Shown: positions 44,608 through 55,532 of the stretch, in pieces
Layout of the letters: each line of letters opens with the position of its first letter
How positions within the stretch are numbered: position 1 is the stretch's first letter
Origin: Musa acuminata AAA Group
Lineage: Eukaryota > Streptophyta > Magnoliopsida > Zingiberales > Musaceae
Assembly: GCF_036884655.1 (NCBI RefSeq)
Contig: NC_088331.1
Location: 17,665,501-17,729,500 of the forward strand
Reading direction: 5' to 3'
Length of the DNA stretch: 64,000 bases
Program-made: the position numbers and the translations under genes
Notes under the pieces: generated by a model
Database searches by the model: none
What the model saw: only the letters and a program-made list of their open reading frames with translations
What the model was told of the DNA's origin: nothing

Positions 44608-45528
44608 ATGGCTCTTTACAACTTTCAAGAGGATCACTCTCTCATTCGTCCTCCCTTTTTCAATGGGACGGACTACACTTATTTGAAAACTCGAATCAGA
44701 GTTTTCTTAATTTCGTTGAATCTCGAGCTTTGGAATATTGTCGAAAATGGATTTAAAAAATCTTCACTTTCGATGAGCGAATGGGATGAATCAGAGAAGA
44801 AAGTTTTTTCTTTAAATGCAAAGGCTATGAATACCTTATATTGTGCACTTGACAAAAATGAATTTAATTGCGTTTCGATTTGTGATTCGGCTTTTGATAT
44901 TTGGAGAAATCTTGAGGTCACTCATGAAGGCACTAGCCGAGTGAAAGAGTCCAAAATCAACATTCTTGTGCACTCTTACGAACTTTTTCGGATGAAACCA
45001 AGTGAGTCCATCGGAGACATGTACACCCGTTTCACGGATGTCATCAATGGACTCAAAGCTCTTGGTAAAAGTTTTTCTAACTTTGAACTAGTCATTAAAA
45101 TCATAAGATCCCTTCCAAAAAGTTGGGATCCAAATGTTATGGCTATTCAAGAGGCCAAGAACCTTAAAACATTCTCTCTTGAAGAACTTTTTGGGTCTCT
45201 AATGACCTACGAAATGAACAATGTGACAAAAAGGAAACTCGAGAACAATCTTCCAAAGGACAAGAAGGATTTGGGACGTAGAACACATGAAGACCACTCT
45301 AGCATAAGCTCAAGTGATGGTAAACTTAAACCACAAATGAAACAAATATCAAAAAGCAAAAAGAATGGAACTACTTACTTTGAACGCAAGAAGAACAAAA
45401 ATTGGGATGAATTTAGCTCTTCCGAAGACGAGGAGAAAATCAAGAAAGGCGAGGTGGCAAACTACGCCTCAACCACTTTCAACAATGAGGTAATCGAAAT
45501 CCCCCTAATTTATTTCCAACTTACATAA
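44608..45528 (+). CDS. gag: E7 truncated Gag, 306 codons
   Basis: UBN2-family Gag without its C-terminal part. The start is the ATG 36 bases after the primer site (MALYNFQEDHSLIRPP). The N-terminal part is well conserved (FLISLNLELWNIVENGF, DKNEFNCVSICDSAFDIW, HEGTSRVKESKINILVHSYE, KPSESIGDMYTRFTDVINGL), though YWK is YLK. After about residue 225 the Lys/Ser-rich region is shortened and both zinc knuckles are missing. The frame ends in EIPLIYFQLT. It could still assemble as capsid, but the nucleic-acid binding part is gone. Compared with 527 codons in E9, 220 are missing. Confidence 0.85.
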   Translation: MALYNFQEDHSLIRPPFFNGTDYTYLKTRIRVFLISLNLELWNIVENGFKKSSLSMSEWDESEKKVFSLNAKAMNTLYCALDKNEFNCVSICDSAFDIWRNLEVTHEGTSRVKESKINILVHSYELFRMKPSESIGDMYTRFTDVINGLKALGKSFSNFELVIKIIRSLPKSWDPNVMAIQEAKNLKTFSLEELFGSLMTYEMNNVTKRKLENNLPKDKKDLGRRTHEDHSSISSSDGKLKPQMKQISKSKKNGTTYFERKKNKNWDEFSSSEDEEKIKKGEVANYASTTFNNEVIEIPLIYFQLT

Positions 45529-48500
45529 TACTTTCATGAGTTATTTTTAATTTAGTTTAGGATTAATTTTCTTGAAAATTGCATGTGTTATGTTAATGCA
45601 ATAAAATGTTAGATATAAATCTAATGCTAATACACCTAGTAAGATTAATCTTATGTATATGCTTGAGAAGCAAGAATGTGTATTTTGACGATTTCTATAT
45701 TGATTTTCAATGACGATGCAAGGCTTTTGAATGGAAGACTTGATGATTTTTTTTATGAATCTTATCTTTGGTTTTCAAACATGATGTATGGTTTTGACAT
45801 AAGAACAAAATTTGAGCATGCTAATATAAAGTCAATCATATAAATTAAAATTACAGAAGTTTTAGTTATCTATAAGAATCATTCAAAATTATGTTCAATG
45901 AAACCAATGCAATAAAGTTGTAAAGAAAATATTGAAATATTGATACCATGATTTGACGATTTTATGTATGAGATTTTGAAGTAATATATAATGATTTTTG
46001 TAATTTATTGGTCTTCATGGTTTTATGACGAAATTCATTTTTTGATCCTAAACGTTGATGCATGTTTGAAAAGTATGTTAACATGTAATCAATCACTTAA
46101 AATAAAACACTTTAAAAAAAAAAGGGGAAAAAATCTATTATCAATGAAATAATGAATCTACTTATGTTATGAATTTTATGAACCATAAAAATGATTTTGA
46201 TAATTTGAATTTGAAATGAGTTTTATCAAAATCATTATCTTGATTTTTTGGAATAATATGAGATTTCCTTTTTTTATCTTTTTTATTATTTAAAAGGAGA
46301 TTTGTCGAAATGATTCATGGAATTTTGGATTCATGACTTGATCCTTAATTTGTTTATGAGATGGTTGAAATCTTTGTACCCTTGAATTCTTCCCTTCTCC
46401 TTTCGATTTTTGAATTCATGCATGTTATATGTTGAAGATTTGAAACCATGTTTTGATATCATGCATACCCAAGAAATGTTGATTTGACAAATTGAATGAT
46501 TTGAAAATAAATGATGATATTTTTCTTGAATGTAACTTGTGATATTCTTTATGAATCATCATCTTGATTTCTCGATATTCGATACATGAAATTTTATTGT
46601 GAATCAAGATCTTGTTCTTTGAACTCCCATGTTTCTTCTTATTGTTTACTAAAGAAGAAATTTTTTGAAATGAATCATGATTTTTTGGAATTATAAGTTT
46701 TATGATTCATAAAGAATTGAGAGATTAAAAAATCTATCTATGTTTTTCTTTTTATGAATCTCTTGAAAATGATTTTGATTTGATGATTTGAATTTAAATA
46801 AGACTTGTCTTGAATTTTTGAAATTTATAACTTATGACTTCTTATGCAAGAATCAAGATACTATAACATTTGATCTCCTACATTTCTTTTTGATATTTAT
46901 AAAAATAAAGGTGATATGTTGAAATAAATCATGTCTTTTGGTATTCAAATGGTCTTATCTTTGTTGATATGATTTCTTTGTATCTAGGATAAAAATGCCT
47001 TGATATGACTGAATCACTGTTATAAAAGAAAAAGGAATTTGATAGCTTGCTAATTGCAAAAATATACGCTAGCTTGAATGATAAAACATGATATTGTCTA
47101 TAGTGCAAATTTATTGTTATCATGAAGTGTAGATTGAAATAATGATTAGAATATTGATGTAATTATAAATGATGATTTTGTATTATGTATAAAATACCCT
47201 TGATATTATTTTGATGCATAAAAATGAAAAGTTATGAATATGCATGGTAGGATATAATTTGATAAATTGATACCATCATGATTTGAAACATTTATGATTT
47301 GAAATTATACACGCAATTGCTTTTTATTGTGATGATATATGCATATAATGTGTATCACGAATGCTCTAAATGATGAATGCTTGGTATCATGATCAAAATA
47401 TTGATAAATGCTAGGATTTATTACCAAAATGATGTATCACGCATGATATGCTAATAAAGTTGATTGATTTATTCAATATCATGCATGAATGAAATATAAG
47501 GTTTTTGAAATAGTGCATATTTTAATTTGAAAATATAACAATGCACAAATAAGATTGATACTTACCTTTGTCATAATTGATGTAAAGGGTCTTTCCTTCT
47601 TTTTGACAATGACAAAGGGAGAGATAGCTTGCTTGCACAAGACAAGAGAAGCAAATAATTACAAACATACACATCGCAAAAAGGGGCAAAACTTATTAGC
47701 TTGCTCATCTCAAATGAAAGAAATGCTATCTTGTAATCTCAAGTAAATGAGCTATCTTGCCTATTTCAAGAAGCAAAACTTGCAACTTGTACATTGCAAT
47801 AGGAAGAAAGAATCATGAGCTTACACAAGAAAGCTATCTTGCATTTGCTTTCGAAATTTTTGCTAGCTTGTATGTAGTAAAACTTGCATATCGTAAAAAT
47901 TTGCTAGTTTGATCATTTCATTGAAACAACTTGCTATCATGAACACTACCAATGAATTACAAATCTTGCAATATAAAGAGAAGCAAAGAATTGCTATCTC
48001 GAAAAAAACAAAAAATGCAATACTTAGAAAACTTGCAATATAATTGCTCTTGCCATACTTTGTATCAAAAATAGGTTGATATCCTTAAAAACATCACATT
48101 AAATTTTATAGTGTATCGCAAATTGAAAATTTTGAAACAATTATCATATCATGTTTAACAATTGATGTCTTTCATGACATGATTTCTTTGCACTGTTGTC
48201 TTGTTTGTATCATGTGATGATTGAAATATTGATTGATGCAAATTCATAGTTTATGTAAAAGTCTAAATCATTGGTTCCTCTCCTTTTTTTCGGTAATGTC
48301 ATAGTGGGAGAAAGCTTGTATTCTTCCCTTCTTTTCGACAAAAACAAAGGGGAGAAAACTTTTGCTTGTTAGAACATGCAAAGAAAAGCAAAGTGCAATC
48401 TTGCACAAGAAGCAAGTGTTGAATTAACATGATTGAACTTAAGAATCTTGCTATGCTTTTGTGCTTATATATGGTGATGAAAATCTAGCTTCATGTTACA

Positions 48501-48770
48501 AAAACTTGCATATCTTTTAAAATAGCTAGAGCTACTTCTCCTTTTGTTGATGACATAGGGGGAGAAGTATATTGATGACTTCATGCATTGAATTGAATAT
48601 TTTATATATATTTACATGATGGTTTAAATGTTTTTCATAATATGTGATGAATATTGCTTGGATTTGGGATAATCCAAGTGTTCTATAAATGGCATATTGA
48701 TAGGGGGAGTTTGGTTAAACTCCGGGGAGTTAAGGTTAACAACATTAGTCATCAATTAGTTGTCATCATC
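45529..48770 (+). other. E7 non-coding spacer
   Basis: 3.2 kb of AT-rich DNA with no pol and no ORF X. Polypurine-like motifs lie at about 47612 (ACAAAGGGAGAGATAGC), 48304 (GTGGGAGAAAGC), 48550 (TAGGGGGAGAAGT) and 48700 (ATAGGGGGAGTTTGG). Repeated words include GAATCAAGATCTTG and AACTTGCA. The few short open frames look random. Confidence 0.65.
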
Positions 48771-48784
48771 AAAAAGGGGGAGAT
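48771..48784 (+). other. E7 polypurine tract
   Basis: AAAAAGGGGGAGAT directly before the 3' LTR. Confidence 0.88.
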
Positions 48785-50215
48785 TGTTAAATCTCGGATT
48801 TTGATGATAAAACTAATTGATTGTGTTTAGATGTTTAACTACATTTTGAGTGATGCATGCCTACTCGATCAGGATTAGATAGTTGACGCAGGAGGAATTG
48901 ACATTGCGCCGGAGGAGATCACGTCAGGATATTAGATGTTAGAAGGCTTCGGACATTAGGCATCGGGCAAAGGAGAGCGGAATTGCGCTAAAGATATCGG
49001 GGTTGCAGAAGTCAACCGTCGATTGGGCAATAAGCAACAAGAGAGGATGAGAGGCTGAAGAATCGGATGAAGCGCCAACCAATGATGTGCCAGGCAACAT
49101 AATATCAATTCGTGTTATAATAATTGTCTAGATCGGAGTAGAGTTTTGGCTTGTGTGTGCAGGATTAACTATGATAACGATGAAGACATATAGCAAAACA
49201 AAGTACCGGACTCAAGCGTGAAGGATTCGTTGGGAGTTCGAGAGTCCGACGGAAGTCTGAAGGTTCATCGGGAATGTTGCCGGAACTAGCCGAGAATGAG
49301 TAGGGAGCTTGCCGAAGGGTTTTCGGACGCTTATCGGAAGGTACGTTGGAAGTTCATGGAGCTCGTCAAGAAAGATCGTAGCTTGCCGAAGAAGCTCGTC
49401 GGAACTCACCAAGATCAAATCGTGAAGTCTAGGAGCTTGCCGGGAGTCCGCAGAATGGTTTCCGAGAGTTTATCGGAAGACCGCCGGAAGTTCGCCAGAA
49501 GCTCGTCAGAAGAAGTCTTGACTTGTGGACTTTGTAATAGCTTAGGAAATGTCTTTAAATTTGTAGTTAGCACATTAATTAGGGTTAGGATTAGTTGTTC
49601 ATCCTATAACCCAAGTAGGGGCCAATTGGGCCTGAGTTCGGACTGGTTTGGGCCATGTTTGGAGTGCAACCAGTGAGCTGAAATAGTGTAGGCGGTGGCA
49701 CCGCCGACTAGGCTGTGGCACCGCCCAAAGCCTCAAGTATCAGGTGTTGGTACCACCGGACTGGGCGGTGGTACTGCCCAGCACCCGAGAGTTCGGGCGG
49801 TGGAACCGCCTAGAACCCGAGAATTCCGGCGGTGGCACAGCCATAACTCTGTTAATATTGAAATTGACAGGCGGTGGCACCGCCAGCCACGGAAACCCAA
49901 GAGAGTTCAAAATTTGGATCCGAAATTTGAATCCTCATGGGGCCTATAAATACCCCTCAATTCTAAGCAGAGAACACAACCTTTGAGAAGTTAGAGATTG
50001 AGATAAAGCCTTAGCAAAGTCTTTAGCAAGTCTTGTTTTCAATAGTTTAAGTGTTCACCTCCCTTATTCTCTTTGAAAATCTATCAAAGTGTGAACCACT
50101 TGTAAAAGGTTGTAAGAGGGGTATTTGTCCTTCCCCTTCAAAGTGATTGGCTAGTGGAAGTTGGGAGCCTCATCGAAGAAGGCTTCGCAAGTGGATGTAG
50201 GTCATTTGATCGAAC
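48785..50215 (+). repeat. E7 3' LTR, first part, interrupted by E8
   Basis: Starts TGTTAAATCTCGG. Arrays at 49240-49510 and 49690-49890, TATA box 49945-49952. It breaks after GATCGAAC (50215). In the 5' LTR the sequence goes on with CACTATAAAATTGG (44325), which is not found in this window again. Confidence 0.88.
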
Positions 50216-51417
50216 TGTTAGGATTGGAGCGGCACTAAGAGGGGGGGGGTGAATTAATGCAGCAGATTAAAACGTCGGTTTTGACAAATCTTTCGTACGA
50301 TAAAAATCGAACTCGGAAGTGCTTAACTTGAAGGCGTATTCGCAAAGTTGTGCAGCAAAGGTAATGAGGAAATAAAGCAAGTAAGAAGGTTTGCAGTAAT
50401 GTAAATAGCAGTAATGAAATGCAAACCAGAGATTACGTCGATTTTAAAGTGGTTTGGTCAAACGACCTACATCCACTTGCGAGGCCCCTCTTCGATGAGG
50501 CTCCCACCTTCCACTAGCAAATCTCTTGAAGGGGAAAGGTAAATACCTCTCTTACAACTTTTTACAAGCGGTTCACTCTCTTACAGATTTTCAGCAAGAA
50601 AGAAGGAGGTGAACACTAGCAAATTGAAAACAAGACTAGCTAGGAATTTTCTAAGACCTTTCTCTCAATCAATTGCTTCTCAAAAAGTTATAATCTCAGT
50701 TGAGATTTGAGGGGTATTTATAGGCCTCAAGAGGATTCAAATTTGGGCTCCAAAATTTGAATTCTCTTTGGTTTCCGATGTTGGCGGTTCCACCGCCTGT
50801 CAGTGGCGGTGCCACCGCCTGTCAGTGTCTAACACTGATAGTGGACAGGCGGTGCCACCGCCCAAATCTCGGGTGCTGGGCGGTGCCACCGCTAGACTCT
50901 TCGGTTCATTGGTTGGGCTTTAAATTTAGCCCAAACCAAGTCTAATTTTGGGCCCAATTAGCCCCTAACCAGGATATAGGATTATCTCTTAATCCTAATC
51001 CTAATTACATGTGAACTACATAACAAAAAAACTTCTTAAGCAAGTTTTCAACCGCGAACGTCGAGTCTTGTTCCGGCAAGCTTTCCGACGAACTTCTTCC
51101 GACGAGCTCCCAATAAGCTCCTGATCTTGTGATGACTTTAACGAGTAGCCGAGCCTTCTTGCTGATCTCCGTGAACCTCCGACGATCTCTTCGGCGAACT
51201 TCCAAAAATTTCGACAGGTTCCCGATTTCTTCTTGGTTGGTTCCGGCAGCATCTCCGACGATTCTTCGGTCTCTTAAACGTCCATCGAACTTGACTTCGG
51301 TATTCTTGTTTTGTGTTTTCTGGTTATCGTAGTTAATCCTGCACACTTAACTCAATAATATGGATTAGATCAATTAACCCATCAATTGATTTTATCATCA
51401 AAAGATGAGATTCAACA
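50216..51417 (-). repeat. E8 3' LTR
   Basis: 1202 bp, TGTTAGG...TTCAACA. 9-G run 50241-50249, TATA box 50715-50722, palindromic units 50783-50892, CGACGAACTTC array 51055-51270. Confidence 0.92.
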
Positions 51418-52396
51418 ATCTCCCCCTTTTTGATGATGACAATCAATTGATGACGGAGTTAAACATAACTCCCCCTATCTATATGCCATATTATGAGAAG
51501 ATAAAAACACTTGAATTCCATCCATTGAATTCAAGCATAAACCAATAATTTCTAACCGTAGAACTTATCGTTATTCTCATTAAGCAATAGTAAATACGAA
51601 ACTTCGATGAAAATCATTTTCAAGTCGAATGATAAGAGACAATTTTTACTATGATAGGAGATAAAGATTTTCAACATGAATTTCATGATATAAATATAAG
51701 GCATGCTTTCAATATTATCAATCAGTCTTGCGATATTCTCAAAGATTTTGAAGGTATATAAGACATTCATATCACATAAGCTTTTGTAATTCATATTAGT
51801 CATGTTATCGATGCACATAAGATATTTTCATTAAGTCATGCTATCAAAATGGTATAAGTCATCACTTAGTCATCACTTCTCCCCCTTTGTCATCAACAAA
51901 AAGGGAATGAGACTTGAAGCACATAATTTGTGATTATAACATCAGGAATTCAGCATTGATCATACAAAATTCAACAATCAAAATTAAGTGTGCTAAAATA
52001 TCTACGCAGAGTTCATCTTAAAGGAAAATTCAGCATTCATCCATTTTATTAAATATCTTCTTTCTATAAATAATAGAAATTGTAGGTGTATAAAGAAGAG
52101 ATTGTGATTAAAAAATTTCAAGTAGTAACTCCAATAAGTCAAGATCATAAGTCAAATACAAACTTATTCAAATTCAAATCGTCAACTTGAAACTCATAAT
52201 CAAGCCATCAAAATCAATTTCGAGATTCACAAAATGTCATAAAATCATTCTTGATCAGATGGAAGCGGTGTTTGACTCAAGATAGGATAAGGTAATTTAA
52301 CATTTCATTTAGAATCGAAAGAGAAGGATCAAATTCACCGAGGAACGGAGAGAGGATGAAAAACTTTATGAAAAATCCATTCAAACAAGTTTATTC
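51418..52396 (-). other. E8 spacer with polypurine motifs
   Basis: The main tract 51418-51433 reads AAAAAGGGGGAGAT on the minus strand. A second motif (TTCTCCCCCTTTGTCATC on this strand) lies at about 51878-51896. AT-rich, collinear with the E6 spacer, no gene. Confidence 0.75.
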
Positions 52397-53154
52397 TTAG
52401 GGACAATTTAACATACCTAATTCCCTTCTAATAAATTCAAATTGGTCTTCATTCAAAGCTTTTGTAAATATTTCTGGTAATTGATGCTTTGTGTCAATGA
52501 ATTCTAGAACAACATTATTGTTAAGGACATGATCGTGTATGAAATGATGCCTAACGTCGATGTGCTTAGTTCTAGAGTGCTGAATTGGATTTTTGGTGAG
52601 GCATATAGCACTAGTATTATCACATTTTATGGGAACATTTTTGAAATGAATTCCATAGTCTTCTAATGTATTTTTCATCCAAACAACTTATGCACAGCAT
52701 GCACTTGCAGCAATGTATTCGCCTTCCGCCATAGATAGTGCAACTGAATTTTGTTTCTTGGAAGTCCAAGAAACAAGTGCATGTCCTAAAAATTGGCATG
52801 TTCCGGATGTACTTTTTCTATCTATCCTGCATCCGCCAAAATCGGCATCTGCATAAGCTATTAAATCGAATTTTCAGATTTTGGATACCACAATCCTAAA
52901 TTTGGAGTTCCATTAAGATACCTAAATATTCTTTTAACACTCTTAAGATGAGATAATTTAGGATTAGATTGAAACATAGTTCAAAGTCCTACACTAAACA
53001 TAACATCCGGTCTAGTCGTGGTGAGGTAGAGTAGACTACCTATCATTCCCCTATATGTTTTTTGATCAAAATTTTCACTATTTTCATCCATATCTAATTT
53101 AGTCGAAGTACTCATAGGGGTGCTTATTGCTTTTGAATTATCCTTGTTAAATCA
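52397..53154 (-). pseudogene. E8 RNase H (end of pol)
   Basis: Copia RNase H split by stops. The link region (52940-53150) has SKAISTPMSTSTKLDMDEN and TYRGMIGSLLYLTTTRPD, the domain start has IDRKSTSGT-like sequence (about 52800-52840), and there is a TAA in place of Gln just before VVWMKN (about 52690). The C-terminal piece is open (52397-52678, 93 codons) and ends FEFIRRELGMLNCP. A frameshift lies near 52875. The TGA at 53152-53154 that starts this region is shared with E6. Confidence 0.83.
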
Positions 53155-54114
53155 TTTTAACAATTCTAATGTATATTTAGATTGGTCAAGAAATATGCCA
53201 TCACTAAGTTGTTTAATTTGTAATCCTAAAAAGAAAGTTAATTCACTCATTAAACTCATTTCAAATTCATGACTCATACGTTTGGCAAATGATTCACATA
53301 GTGATTCATCCGAGGAGCCAAAAATAATATCGTCAACATAAATTTGCACAATAAGAAAATTATTTTTAAAATATTTAATAAACAATGTAGTATCAACCTT
53401 GCCTTTGGTAAAATTATTTAAAATAAGAAAGGAACTAAGTCTTTCATACCAAGCTCTAGGAGCTTGTTTCAAGCCATAGAGAGCCTTAGTCAATTTGAAT
53501 ATATGATTAGGAAGAAGAGAATTTTCAAATCCGGGAGGTTGTTCGACATATACTTCTTCGGAAATAAAACCATTCAAGAAAGCACTTTTGACATTCATTT
53601 GAAATAGTTTAAAATTATTACTACTAGCATAGGCAAGGAGCATCCTTATGGCTTCTAATCGAGCCACGGGAGTGAAGGTTTCTTCGTAATTGATATCTTC
53701 TTCTTCGTTGAAACCTTTGGCCACTAATCTAGCCTTGTTTCTAACCACGATACCATGTTTGTCTTGCTTGATTCTAAAGACCCATTTAGTACCAATGACT
53801 AGATGGTCACTAGGTCTAGGAACAAGCTTCCATACCTTATTCCTCTCAAATTGATTCAATTCCTCTTGCATTGCAATAACCCAAAAATCATCTTTTATGG
53901 CCTCATCAATGCATTTAGGTTCGATTTGAGAAAGGAAGACGACGTTAGCACAAAAATTCTTCAAAGAGGAATGAGTTTGAACCCCATTTGATGTATCTCC
54001 TATAATTAGCTCCTTTGGATGAGCATCTATATACTTCCATTCCTTGGGTAAGGAAATTTCGGAAGAAGGTGCATCCAAGTTGCTATTTTGAGGAGGGGGT
54101 TCATTTAAATTCAA
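53152..54114 (-). CDS. pol: E8 reverse transcriptase segment of Pol, 320 codons
   Basis: Open part of pol covering the link after integrase and the whole RVT_2 domain. The listed start Met is internal; the true protein continues from integrase after a frameshift at about 54115-54165. Visible motifs: EWKYIDAHPKELIIG, WKLVPRPSDHLVIGTKWVFR (residues about 91-110), FKLFQMNVKSAFLNGF, KALYGLKQAPRAWYERLS and the catalytic YVDD at residues 259-262 (53329-53340). It ends LLK then TGA where E1 has Trp. The polymerase domain itself seems complete; only the joins to integrase and RNase H are broken. Confidence 0.87.
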   Translation of the reverse strand: MNLNEPPPQNSNLDAPSSEISLPKEWKYIDAHPKELIIGDTSNGVQTHSSLKNFCANVVFLSQIEPKCIDEAIKDDFWVIAMQEELNQFERNKVWKLVPRPSDHLVIGTKWVFRIKQDKHGIVVRNKARLVAKGFNEEEDINYEETFTPVARLEAIRMLLAYASSNNFKLFQMNVKSAFLNGFISEEVYVEQPPGFENSLLPNHIFKLTKALYGLKQAPRAWYERLSSFLILNNFTKGKVDTTLFIKYFKNNFLIVQIYVDDIIFGSSDESLCESFAKRMSHEFEMSLMSELTFFLGLQIKQLSDGIFLDQSKYTLELLK

Positions 54115-54152
54115 ATTATCAAAACCAAGATCATCATCAACATCATTTTTCT

Positions 54153-55532
54153 TTAAATTAGAAATTTCATTAAAAATACATGAATAGACTCTTCTATTAC
54201 TAAGGTTCTTTTGTTAAAAACCCGAAAAGCCATAGAAACGGAAGAGTAACCAAGAAAGATGCCTTCATCGGATTTAGCATCAAATTTTCCTAAGGCAACC
54301 CTTTCATTCAAAATAAAGCATTTACAACTGAAAACTTTAAAATAGGAAATATTTGGTTTTTTGTTATTCCATAATTCATAGGGAGTTTTTGATAGGGATG
54401 GTCTTATTAGGACCCTATTCATGATGTAGCAAGCTGTATTTACGGCTTCGGCCCAAAAATACTTGGGTAGGCTATGTTCATTTAACATCGTTCTTGCCAT
54501 TTCTTGTAGGTTTCTATTTTTTCTTTCAACTATTCCATTTTGTCGGGGATTCCTCGGAGTGGAGAAGTTGTGATTGTATCCATTAACTTCACAAAAATTT
54601 TGAAAGTCACAGTTTTGAAATTCGCCACCGTGATCACTCCGAATTGATGAAATCATGAAACCTTTTTCGTTTTGAGTGAGTTTACAAAATTTAGAGAAAC
54701 ACTTGAAACAATCACTTTTGTGAGCTAAGAAATTGGTCCAAGTGTATCTAGTATAGTCATCCACAATTACAAACGCATATTTGCTTCCTCCTAGACTTGT
54801 CATGTCAATTGGTCCAAATAAGTCCAAATGAATCAATTGCATTGGTCTAGTGGTGCTAATTTGAGTTTTTAGTTTGAAACTAGTATTTATTTGTTTACCT
54901 AGTTGACATGCATTGCATACTTTGTCCTTAATAAACTTTATATTTGGAATTCCTCGCACTAATTCTCTAGATGAGATCTTAGATATTAGTTTTATGCTTG
55001 CATGGCCTAGTCTCCTATGCCAAAGCCAAGCATCATCATTTAAAGCGGAGAAGCACATTTCATTACTTAGTTCATCAAGGTTGATGGTGTAGACATTATT
55101 TTGTTTTAATACAATCATAGTTATGTTATGGTTTGGTTTTTCAATAATACACACATTTGATTCAAATCTAACGATGTAACCTCTATCGCATAATTGACTA
55201 ACACTCAAGAGATTATGTTTCAATCCATCAACTAGTAAGACATCATCAATAGAAAATTTTAAATTGTTACCTATGGTTCCCTTGCCAATGATTTTGCCTT
55301 GGTTGTTGTCTCCGAAGGTGACGTACCCTTCTTCTTTGCTAGTGAGCATAGAGAAATGAGATGGATCTCTAGACATATGTCTTGAGCATCCACTATCTAG
55401 ATACCATCTCTTGCTCCTAGCTTGTGATGGTGTATGTTTATACAAGAAGGGATTATTTTTAGGTACCCATTTTCTTTTGGGTGCCTTAAAAACTGATTTA
55501 ACTTGTTCATCATAATGCATAGAATTGATCAT
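54153..55532 (-). CDS. pol: E8 end of Gag, protease and integrase segment, 459 codons
   Basis: A single frame that runs from the end of Gag (KRKWVPKNNPFL) through the position where other copies have a stop (here TAT, 55440-55442) into protease and integrase. The protease active site is Asp46-Ser-Gly in WYLDSGCSRHM. The pre-integrase zinc region has WLWHRRLGHAS and CNACQLGKQ. The integrase core triad is Asp237 (LDLFGP), Asp300 (RSDHGGEF) and Glu336 (IVERKN), with exactly 35 residues between the last two, as in the DD35E family. It ends by frameshift in FLMKFLI. Catalytically this is the most intact integrase here. Confidence 0.88.
   Translation of the reverse strand: MINSMHYDEQVKSVFKAPKRKWVPKNNPFLYKHTPSQARSKRWYLDSGCSRHMSRDPSHFSMLTSKEEGYVTFGDNNQGKIIGKGTIGNNLKFSIDDVLLVDGLKHNLLSVSQLCDRGYIVRFESNVCIIEKPNHNITMIVLKQNNVYTINLDELSNEMCFSALNDDAWLWHRRLGHASIKLISKISSRELVRGIPNIKFIKDKVCNACQLGKQINTSFKLKTQISTTRPMQLIHLDLFGPIDMTSLGGSKYAFVIVDDYTRYTWTNFLAHKSDCFKCFSKFCKLTQNEKGFMISSIRSDHGGEFQNCDFQNFCEVNGYNHNFSTPRNPRQNGIVERKNRNLQEMARTMLNEHSLPKYFWAEAVNTACYIMNRVLIRPSLSKTPYELWNNKKPNISYFKVFSCKCFILNERVALGKFDAKSDEGIFLGYSSVSMAFRVFNKRTLVIEESIHVFLMKFLI

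Larger units (their letters stand above)
42908..50215 (+). mobile_element. E7: gag-only copia element, interrupted by E8
   Basis: 5' LTR 42908-44557 (1650 bp), primer site, gag, 3.2-kb non-coding spacer with repeated polypurine motifs, main tract 48771-48784, then the first 1431 bases of the 3' LTR (48785-50215). There E8 is inserted. Pol is completely absent and ORF X is absent too. It lies in the 3' LTR of E5. Confidence 0.87.
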
